Origin: Calendula officinalis
Lineage: Eukaryota; Streptophyta; Magnoliopsida; Asterales; Asteraceae
Assembly (NCBI GenBank): GCA_963853835.1
Contig: OY970826.1
Location: 5,192,001 to 5,256,000, forward strand
DNA length: 64,000 nt
Reading direction: 5' to 3'
The notes below the pieces were generated by a model. The model was not told where the DNA came from and ran no database searches. It was given only the letters and a program-made list of their open reading frames with translations. Positions 55,406 through 64,000 of this stretch are shown in pieces (position 1 is the first letter of the stretch; the number at the start of each line of letters is the position of its first letter). Made by a program: the position numbers and the translations under genes.

Positions 55406-57806
55406 ATGACTACCAAAGAAACATTGTCTGCCGGGTCGAATGCACAGGAGGATAAACAGTGCATTGTCAACCTGGCATTCATGGCAATACCAACTGAGGC
55501 TACAGCTGTGTTAGGCATTCCAAAAGATGATGAAAATGAGGTACTCTCTTTCTCCTTTGACTCTTTATTATGTGATTCAAACACTGATGAATCAGAGAAT
55601 TACTTGTTTAATGAAAAGCTTTTTACTAAAATTGATGAGAAATCACATTTGACAAAACAAATAACTGATTTGGAATCTGAAAAAGGTCAACTCTTAAATG
55701 ATTTGAGTGAATTAAGTCAAGTTTCTCTTCAAATAACTCAAGTAAACAAGAAATTACAAAATCAGTTGTCTACATCAAAATCAGTTTTTCAATTTCAAAT
55801 TACTGAGTTACAAAATGATCTACAAACACAAATAAATACAACGAATGCATCAAATACACAAATCCTAAAATTAAAAGATGAAAATTTAACCTTTCGTCGC
55901 CAACTTGAAACTCTTGTTCCTCAAGTAAATCAAATTAATAATTCAAATCAAAAAACACAAGAGTTACAACAACAGCTGTCAACATTTCATGCTGCTCACA
56001 CCAGTGAAGTAAATCGTCTAAATCACATAATTAATACAAAAAATCTTGAAATATCAAACCTAAAAACGATGAAGACGGTATCAAATGACAAAGATGACTC
56101 CAAGCAGCTGATAAATGACTTAGCTATCCAACTCAGTCGACAGCAAACATGGATGAAATCCTCAGACATCAAGATAAAAGACTACCAAGAACAGTTGAAG
56201 ACGGCTTACATCAAAATTCAAAAATTGAATGAACAAATCAAAAACATAACAAACGATTTTAAAAAGGAAATCGATGAACAATCAGCAACTATCCACAGTC
56301 TTACTGTTAGAAAAGAAAATGCTGAAGAACACATCTCAAAACTGGAGCAGACGATTGTGAAAGCTGGTCATACTAAACAAACGATAAAATTAAACCAGCC
56401 TAAAGAGTTCAGATCTTTCAAGTCAAAACTGGGTCTTGGAGCAGAAAACATCCGCCCTCTGGAAAAAGCTGCAGATGTTCTTCCAACGTTATATAACTAC
56501 GATTACATGAACTTGGGAATCTGGCAAAGCTTCCTTCATATACCGGACGAAGAAGCAGAAATCGAGAAGTTCAACAGAGAAAAGAAGGAACACGCTCAAA
56601 TTAGCTTTAACTATTCTGAATTGAACTATACATATGAAAAGAATAAAGCAAAATTTGAAAACAATGAGTACTTCCCGATTGTCACTCCAGAAGAATTTTC
56701 CATCTCTGAAAATGAAGTTTTAAAACAAACAATTGAACCAAAGCTTTATATTCCACCGTTGATTTTAGAAAAGAAAATTGTTCAACTTGAATCTGAAATT
56801 GATGAAACCCACAAAGCATTTGACAAAGAAAAGGAAAATCTTCAAACAAAAAATACATAATTTAGAGGACATCATTTTAGAATTAAAAACTAAAACGAAC
56901 AATACTGTTTCTCAAAATTATAAAGCCTCTTTATTAGGACCAGCACCAACAAACCCAGTTCCAATCATCTTGAGGAGAAACTCTAATTCACCTGTCCTAA
57001 ATACTTCCATTAGTACTTTAGAGCCTCGGAGCAAGGAGCCCAAGCCCAATGGAGTCAAAGGAGATGTGCAGTCTAAGAAGCCGAGTTCGTCTAAGTCTAG
57101 CACGCCTAAGAAGCCTTGCGAGCTTAAGAAGTCTAGACCATATACGTCTTCAGTTTCTTCTTCCACTGTTAAAATTAACAATAACAACTCCAAAAAATTT
57201 AAATCTCCGGCACTTGCATTTGGAACTGTGTATGATGCTTCTGTTTATCGTCCTGTAAATTACTCACCTGATTTTGGTAATGTGTGTGTCAAATCTGAAA
57301 AACTTGGTAAAAAGATATTGAGAGATAAATCTACAAATAAACAAATTTCTCAGAATGATGATCGATTTTTTGTTAAGCTAAATGCTCCACGTGGTTTAAA
57401 AATCAATGTTTTCCATAAATCTGGTAAAATTATAAAATCATGCAAAACATGTTTTCCACAACCATGCAAGAAATCTGTCTCTCATCCACACAAACCAAAT
57501 AAAAAAAGTTCATCTTCACATGCTTCCAAAAAGGCGAAGAGTTCTTCCAAAACCCCACCAATCTCTGATAAACACTCGTCTTCTCGTCGCAAAGTTTCTC
57601 GAGGATCTTCCGCACCTAAGCCAAAGTCTTCAGGTTCCTCAAACAGCGACAACAAAACAACGACCAAATCTTCAACGTTTGTGAAATACACATGGATCAA
57701 AAATGAAAAATCTCATTGGATTATCCAATCGTCTGAAAAATCTTTAAAATGGGTAGTTAAATCCACAACCTCTGAACTGCCTCCTTGCAGTTCTCCAAAG
57801 CTCTAA
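55406..57806 (+). pseudogene. Element 4 gag-C-terminal-like coiled-coil ORF with one frameshift
   Basis: Same protein as in element 3 (MTTKETLSAGSNAQEDK start at 55,406). Two overlapping frames, 55,406-56,860 and 56,778-57,806, meet at an A-run near 56,847-56,855 that is one base longer than needed; the total length is 3n+1. The position that is TGA in element 3 is a sense codon here. The C-terminal part (residues ~600-800 equivalent) is Ser/Lys-rich with KTCFPQPCKK and ends in the same KNEKSHWIIQSSEKSLKWV block. No capsid or knuckle domain. Role as in element 3. Confidence 0.7.
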
Positions 57807-58060
57807 ATTAATCTTAAAACAATTTTACATAAAACATCTGTCACTAATCGTATAGGACCCATACATAATTGGGTACCAAACATGTTTTAATTGTTTTATG
57901 TAGAATTACCAAAAGGTGTTTGGAATTTGGAGAATGACTTATACACACTTCAGTGTATAACTCGTGCCTCAAAAGAATGGCTTATGCACATGTCAGTGTA
58001 TAACCCGCGCTTCAAAGCAATGGCTTTCAAGTACATCTGCTTGAAACCCAGTTTTCAATG
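57807..58060 (+). ncRNA. Element 4 stem-loop cluster after the ORF
   Basis: Same layout as element 3: long inverted pair around TTTTACATAAAACA/TGTTTTATGT (57,832-57,905), then three stem-loops in 57,937-58,048 (TTATACAC/GTGTATAA; TTATGCAC/GTGTATAA, with a C-A mismatch; TTTCAAG/CTTGAAA), each followed by CYCG. Marked as likely RNA structure, not a proven transcript. Confidence 0.55.
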
Positions 58061-59380
58061 TCATCATTGGTTGAGGGGGGGAATTACTATATTCACTTGT
58101 CAAGGGGGAGAAAATTGACATTCTTATGTCAAGTGGGAGCATAACTGGTTTATGATTTTTGAAAAACAACTGTCGAGGGGGAGCATTCTTTATAATCGCT
58201 AAATCCTGTTTCAATGCTCCTCTCAATATTTTTTTTTGAATTAGCAATATGGGGTATCCATTTTTGTAATATCCACAAACGATCTCATTACCAATCTCAC
58301 TTGGTACTGATTGCATCTGTTTATTACAAATTTTCTTATTCTATCTTGATAATAATTTTTTTTTCCTCAAACAGTTTTTCAACCTCCTACAACTTTACAA
58401 TAACACAAGCTTATCAATGTTGAGTATTAGCTTTTGCAATATTCGTAAACGATCTCTTTACCAGTCTAGGTTGGTACTGATTGCATCTGTTTATTGCTAA
58501 TTCTCTTATTTCTCTTTGCTACCTTTGTGTTCCTTCATTGTTAAAATTCTTTAATTGTAAATCAATTTTTCTCTTCTTCATAAAATTTACATTTTTCAAA
58601 ATCAATACTCAATTACAAATTTATTTTTACTCATATTGAGTTGTTGACATCACAATCTCATAAATTCTTTATTATTCTGTGATGCTCAACATTCCAAAAT
58701 TTTTTATCTCACTTTGTGCTCACAATGATGTGTTCAAAACGTAGGATACAAATTTTTGTCATATTCGTAAACGATCTCTTTACTAGTCTCGATTAGTAAA
58801 GATTGCATCTGTTTATGACAAATTTTTCGTCTATTGCGTTGTGGCTCAATTTTTCACAACCCTGATTTTGCACAACATAAATTTTTCATTTTTAAATGAC
58901 TTGTTTGTAACACTCAACACAATTTGCTGTTAAATTCGTCGTTCTCTTTACTAATTTCAATCAGTACTGATTGCATCTGTTTTTAACACCATCTTGGATT
59001 GATTGTTCTTACTATTTATAAACGATTTTCATTCTTAAACGCTCCGTGGAGAAATCATTTTTCATCTTCTCAAAACTGCTCAGATTCAATTCTGACTTTC
59101 TCCAGTTCTCACACACTCAAAATTGTTTTGAATGCACATTGTTATGTCATTGATCTTTGTATATCCGTCGATCTCTTCTCTACACACGTTCAGAGAAGAT
59201 TGCATCTTTGTAAGTGGTATACTTCACTGATCTTTGATATAACCAAACAAATTGATTTCTTTTAAATTTTAAATATTTGATTAACAATGTCTCTAATCAT
59301 CGTGTTTGTCATATCCGTAAACGATCTCTTTACTGAAGTTCTTCAGTAAAGATTGCATCTGTTTATGACTTCACGTGATC
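58061..59380 (+). repeat. Six-copy CGTAAACGATC hairpin family in element 4
   Basis: Copies at 58,264-58,329; 58,436-58,497; 58,755-58,822; 58,928-58,988; 59,159-59,222; 59,317-59,370. Each has outer stem, conserved ATCCGTAAACGATCTC, variable inner stem, conserved GATTGCATCTGTTTA, outer stem. Also GGGGGAG-loop hairpin 58,098-58,120. Seventh copy in element 3 at 22,804-22,867. Confidence 0.8.
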
Positions 59381-60380
59381 ATTGACATTGCTATTCTTCA
59401 TTTTCAAATATTTTTCTCAAAACATTCAAAGGATTAAATCAATTTGTCGAGTACTACATGTTTCTGGTTCTCATTCCGATCTTGGCTCTTGATTTTCACC
59501 GACACACCATTCCTCTCTCCGTTTCCAAAACGCAACGATTCTGCTTTATCATGAGGACCCTTATCATGATCCTCATGAGGGGGAGAAAAAGAGCAAGAAA
59601 TAGTTAAAATATCGGATGTATAACTGAACAACATCAAAAAGAACCACAAACATCCCATCAAAGAAGAAAATTTACATCGTATGTACTCAGATCAACTGCA
59701 AAATCAGAATTAAAAGAAACCGATTCATCCAAAGAAATCTCTCTCCAAAATCTCAACCAAATCTCAACCACCACAATCTAAACCTTAACCGTATAAATCA
59801 TTCCTTTCAAATTCTCTATCATCAAAATCCAAACCTTAACCATTCAAATCATTATTTACAAAACACAAAATATTATTATCCTGTCCTCACAAAACCTCCA
59901 TCACAAAATCCAAAACAAAATCTCCAATTACTGAAATCCCAGACAAATTCTTCCCTACTGACATTCCATTACCAGAACTTTTAACCTTAAATGAGACATT
60001 TTTAGATCTTTCTTACACCAACTAATTCAACGGGAAAAATCCATTGAGTGTTTGAAACTTGGAAGTTCTGTAACGGAAATTATAATTGCTTCTACTTCCA
60101 CTCAGATGTTATTATTGAAAAGCGAAACCTAGAGATGTTAATTACAGCATTTGACAAAGAATTGAAATGATCAAACGTAATTCACCATCTTGAAGTACAT
60201 TTGAGAATACATGAACATTGTAGCTTGCCCATCTTTTCACAAGGTTACGCAATCCTCTATCAACTTTTGATCAGATGAAGGATTTGCAATGAGATCTTGA
60301 ACTTACTTCATACGTGAGAAGGAGAGCAACGGGCCAATAGAAGCAACTGAAGACGGAAGACTGGGATGGAGTGCATCAAG
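59381..60380 (+). other. Element 4 unstructured non-coding stretch
   Basis: Non-coding; AT- and CAAATC-rich words at 59,700-59,960. One hairpin CATGAGGA/TCCTCATG at 59,551-59,577 immediately followed by GAGGGGGAGAAA. No gene. Confidence 0.4.
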
Positions 60381-60384
60381 CACA

Positions 60385-60505
60385 AAAAGGGGGAGATTGT
60401 TAGGGCGAGTTAAACTAGTTAGTGGTGATTAGTGAGAGGAGGTATAAATAGGTGAAATTAAGGCTAATGATTGCTTAATCCAACTCCCGTGAAAAATAAT
60501 TGTTT
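60385..60505 (+). repeat. Internal fossil of another element's polypurine tract/LTR junction
   Basis: AAAAAGGGGGAGATTG followed by TGTTAGGGCGAGTT, then GAGGTATAAATAGGTG with a TATA box: the usual polypurine tract-LTR start architecture, but with an LTR sequence different from element 4's own. No partner end is seen. Confidence 0.5.
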
Positions 60506-60824
60506 GTTTGAGGGGGAGCGTAACCGTTATCAACATGTTTCCTCAACAACAATTATCAAGAACCATAGATCGACATAAAGCCATAAACGTCAAAAAGAGA
60601 CTCCCGCTGCTAACCGCTCTATCTATGGGTCTACATTCAGTCGATTTGCATGAAGTCTTCTGGAATACTTTATATTGGTTGAAAAGCCGATTAAAAGTAT
60701 GTCTGTCACTGATGATTAAAGGATGATGCTGTTTTATCAACATAACTGCTCAACGGTTCAATTCTCAGCTCCAGCCTTACAAACACAGAAGTCTTCAAAG
60801 ATATGCAACCTAGTCTACTATTAC

Positions 60825-60836
60825 AAAGGGGGAGAT
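60825..60836 (+). promoter_or_regulatory. Element 4 polypurine tract
   Basis: AAAGGGGGAGAT abutting the 3' LTR. Confidence 0.8.
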
Positions 60837-61140
60837 TGTTAGGTACTAGAAAGTTGTAATAGATAGTCTAGGGGGTTAAAGTGTAATATTGTATATAAGT
60901 TAAGAATAGTTTAGGAAATGGTCCTAACTAACCAAGAATTAAGCCATGGTATAAATACCAAGGTGTAAGGCTTAATTCTTCAACTTTTGCACATTAATCA
61001 TTTCAGAATTTCAGCAATTGTTCTCTCCCATCTCTCTACTTTCTCTCACTAAAAGCCCTAATCCATCTTCTTCACTTTTCTCCTCAAAATCATCATCAAA
61101 CACCATTTAATGGATTGAATCAGTGTTATTGCGCTTTTCA
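60837..61140 (+). repeat. Element 4 3' LTR
   Basis: 304 bp, three differences from 53,915-54,218; TSD GTATC follows. Confidence 0.92.
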
Positions 61141-61145
61141 GTATC

Positions 61146-62245
61146 TATGTTCTATTTCTTATGGATATTAATAAAATTAAACAAATATACATAAGTATGA
61201 ATGCCGGATAATTCTGAAAATAATTATACCTTTTAAATTTTGGGTCTCAAGAGATACATCAATATTGTAACCGTGCACCATTTAAAAAAAAAACATTATT
61301 TATCAATCAAAAATATACTTGATACATTAAGCCTAGTACGAACCCTCATCATATGTCGATCCAACATGCCTTATGCACTTAAGCTTGTCAGTAAATTATT
61401 CAGATTTAACGATTTTTCGGTATATATAGTCACATATTAGCGAATTGGTGATCCGTAAACGCAAATTAAGGTCCACACGATTAGAAATATAAATATTATA
61501 TTTATACAATGCAATATTTCCTAACCAAATCAAATTATACAAAAATAAAACATGAACCGCTACCCATGTTAAAATTAATGAATATGAAATCCAAAACATC
61601 GTAACTAAACTGGTAACCAACAAAACTAAATATTCAATCGCCAAATAATTATCTACTAAATAATACTCTAACTAATTATGTCATTTACCCTATTACAAGA
61701 TAACAAGAAAAAAATGAAATTAAAAAAAAGAGAGCCTAATACCCATCAAAGTCTCGATAATCGTTAATGGAAAACAGTTGTAAAAGTTATTTTGTTGATA
61801 TCGTAACTTAGTGAAATATAGCAATTTGAAACACAAAAGGTATATTTATTTATGATAAGTAACTAATTTATGTTAATTTCGTAATTAATAACTAATTTAG
61901 TTCATCTTTGAATTCTTTTAGCATATATTTATATATAACTAATTTTTTTTTATCATTTCAATAATTTTTCCCGATATGTTTCCCTATATTTTTTAATTGT
62001 TATACATTTTGTTTCTCGAATTTAGCTCGCCTATCTAATTACCCATGAAACTAGTGATGTTATATATGTAACATGATATATAAAATGTACTCTGAAGCTC
62101 TATCAAATATACATAACATCCTAATATATTAGGAATAAAATTAGTTTAAGTAAATTAAATTCAAAGTAAAATCAATACAAAATTATGTAAAGTTAACTAT
62201 GGAAATTAAAAGTATCCGGAACAAAAAGAAGTCGTCAATATCATA
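61146..62245. other. AT-rich intergenic DNA
   Basis: No gene, RNA gene or clear repeat seen. Confidence 0.5.
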
Positions 62246-62575
62246 TACTTCCTCCGATTCATAATAAATGCAACACTTTGGATTTCATAGTTTTTTAGGC
62301 AATGTATCATAATGATGGTTAAATTAGATTAATTGAATGACTAGTGGATAATTGGTCTCACACCTTTTGAATAAAGTGGTGTTAATGATGTTTAAAAGTA
62401 AAAAGTAAGGATAAATGAGTCATTTCACTTTGTTAAAATAAATAGTTAGTGGGTGTAGGTCCTACTATTTTTTGCCAAATAAGGTAATTTTTCAAAGTGT
62501 AGCACTTATTTTGAATCACCCATTTATGGAAAGTGTAGCACTTATTTTGAAACTTATTTTGAATCGAAGGAAGTA
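62246..62575. mobile_element. Stowaway-like MITE, copy 2
   Basis: TACTTCCTCCGATTCATAAT at the left and ATTTTGAATCGAAGGAAGTA at the right; same family and orientation as 1,833-2,148, with an internal duplication of TTATTTTGAA near the right end. Confidence 0.75.
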
Positions 62576-62585
62576 TTCGTTATAA

Positions 62586-62906
62586 GAGCATTAGGTGTGG
62601 TGGCTTGGGGTCGGATGCCACCTCCGCGCCACCGATGCGCCACATCATTATTTCACATTTCACATTCGAAACCCCAAAATACCCCCTCTACCATCACTAA
62701 CCAATAATACTTCTTTAAAAAAATAAAAATCATTAAAAAAATAATAACCTCTCTCCTCCCATTGGTCCAAAAACACCATCTTTCCTCCTATTGGTTCGTG
62801 GGCCACGCCACCCATCCGACTTGGGGCCTCACTCACCCAACTTGCGGTGTGGTGGCTTGAGTCGAAAGCTGGGGTGGCGTCCGACTTAGAGCTTCACTTG
62901 TTACCA
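62586..62906. mobile_element. Possible MITE with GTCGGATGCCACC ends
   Basis: Subterminal inverted repeats GTCGGATGCCACC (62,610) and GGTGGCGTCCGAC (62,873) enclose CC/AT-rich non-coding DNA, with GTGTGGTGGCTTG also repeated (62,595; 62,846). Target duplication unclear. Confidence 0.45.
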
Positions 62907-63058
62907 CCTCTTATTTCCTTTGGAACGCGAGTAATAAATTATAAATTAAATAGTTAAGTATAAATTATAGGCTTCCTACAACAGATCACATATAATTTCT
63001 GCCTCCTCCGTCATCGTCTACGTTGATCTTATAGGCAGCATCGGCGTTCGTCGATCAT

Positions 63059-63579
63059 TGTCACACCCCGCCAAAACTGGTTTTGCGGAAGAGCGGGCAT
63101 GCGACTTACATCGGAAATCATAACAATCGATCAATAGTAAAACATAGCATAAAAATGGATTACCAATTGTTAAACTTTTACAACCACAACGTAAATTGTT
63201 TACGACAATCGATTTTAATAAAATGTCTATTATATAGACTTCAAGTTGATAATCTTGACTTCGTACTAGGTAAAATACAATTTTCCCAAAAAGTGGTAAT
63301 CCGATTTGTGCAAATGTCATGCAAAATACTTCAAGCTAAAGTACCTGAGAAATATATTAGAAAAAGTGTCAACACAAAGGTTGGTGAGTTCACAGGTTTA
63401 TGACCCTATAAATCGTTGATTTATTCCAGAATGTTTGTCAGTACAACTCGTGTACTAAAATAATCTTTGAATTCTTTTGTTTTAAATGTATTGTCACATC
63501 TTAATCTCACAGTGTGTACATCGCCTTATGGCATGTGTTAACCAAACTCATGGCAAGTATTCACCAAACTCATGGCAAG
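63059..63579. repeat. Ty3-like LTR fragment
   Basis: Begins TGTCACACCCCGCC, an LTR start common in Asteraceae Ty3 (chromovirus) elements, and contains AAAGTGTCAACACAAAGGTT and GGTGAGTTCACAGG typical of their leaders as I remember. Cut by the Copia LTR at 63,580. A GGCAAGT direct repeat precedes the cut. Family call is from memory. Confidence 0.4.
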
Positions 63580-64000
63580 TGTTGGAACATACAGGATCTA
63601 TTACTGATTCTGAAGTACTACTGAAGATTGAATTACTACTGATAATAGAAGTTACTACTGATCTTGACTTACTACTGCTAAAGGCAAAATACTACTGACG
63701 ATCAAGATTACTACTGATGTTATATTTAGAGCCGATCGTGTCCGAGATTCTAGTAGAGTTAGTTATAGCATGTAAATCTTTATGTAATTCAATTGTAATC
63801 GATTCCTAGAATAACTAGGTTAATAGTTAGGCTTCAAGGACTATTATATATAGTTCCTTATGAATTGTAAACATACGTGTATTGATCGATCAAATTAATA
63901 CATTGAAGCTTTTTGTGATAAATTGTATTCATCGTGTTTATTCTTATTCGATTTCAGTTTACATTGTTCTTAATCTAATAACATAAGTGTTAATCTGCTG
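63580..64000 (+). mobile_element. Partial 5' LTR of a Copia element related to element 2
   Basis: TGTTGGAACATACAGG start, about seven TTACTACTGAT-type words, then GTCCGAGATTCTAGTAG, TAGAATAACTAGG, TATTATATATAGTTCC (TATA) and AGCTTTTTGTGA, matching the reverse complement of element 2's LTR with clear divergence. Plus orientation, cut by the window end near AATCTGCTG, which corresponds to the last ~25 bp of the element-2 LTR. Confidence 0.8.

Larger units (their letters stand above)
53915..61140 (+). mobile_element. Element 4: non-autonomous LTR retrotransposon, sister of element 3
   Basis: 7.2 kb, plus strand. LTRs 53,915-54,218 and 60,837-61,140 (304 bp, three differences seen), target duplication GTATC on both sides (53,910-53,914; 61,141-61,145). 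Leader, hairpin minisatellite, coiled-coil frame and the last ~240 bp match element 3. The 58,060-60,560 portion differs: it holds six CGTAAACGATC hairpins where element 3 has one plus the two long modules. No pol domain. It lies 266 bp upstream of the NAC start codon. Confidence 0.92.

Overview
This is a plant nuclear window, most likely from a eudicot of the daisy family (Asteraceae). The evidence is AT-rich, intron-containing genes with GT/AG splice sites, retroelements primed by initiator tRNA-Met, and retroelement proteins that resemble Tanacetum/Artemisia-type Copia proteins as I remember them (no search was run). About two thirds of the window is LTR retrotransposon; genes are few.

Layout. 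1-118: a decayed fragment of a DEAD-box helicase (eIF4A-III-like, minus strand). 1.2-3.3 kb: small DNA transposons. 3,323-15,867: element 1, a damaged Sirevirus-like Copia element on the minus strand, with a remnant of a second unit to 15,978. 17.4-25.7 kb: a GCATTT/TTTCAT satellite split by element 3 (18,370-25,202), a non-autonomous LTR element. 28,097-32,025: an intact six-exon RRM RNA-binding protein gene (plus strand). 33,184-44,629: element 2, a very young, coding-intact Sirevirus-like Copia element (minus strand) with gag, pol and a 1,158-residue third ORF. 45-52 kb: intergenic DNA, several MITEs and a decayed coiled-coil gene (48,430-50,527). 52,240-53,649: an intact three-exon NAC transcription factor gene (minus strand). 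53,915-61,140: element 4, a sister of element 3. 62-64 kb: two MITEs, a Ty3-like LTR fragment and the first 421 bp of a Copia LTR related to element 2 that runs off the window.

How the parts work together. Elements 1 and 2 carry their own protease, integrase, reverse transcriptase and RNase H; element 2 looks recently mobile (identical LTRs, perfect target-site duplication). Elements 3 and 4 have LTR, primer site and polypurine tract but no polymerase; they carry one long frame resembling the C-terminal coiled-coil part of a Copia gag, so they must move with help from another element.

Most unusual signal. The non-coding parts of elements 3 and 4 are built from many short hairpins whose stems differ from copy to copy in a compensatory way while flanks and loops stay constant. 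This is the pattern expected of selected RNA (or cruciform DNA) structure. Elements 1 and 2 each carry their own dispersed short motif (TCAGCTGA and CAGTAGTA) in LTR, spacer and coding regions alike. A 9-bp-TSD MITE family also shows compensatory hairpin arms.
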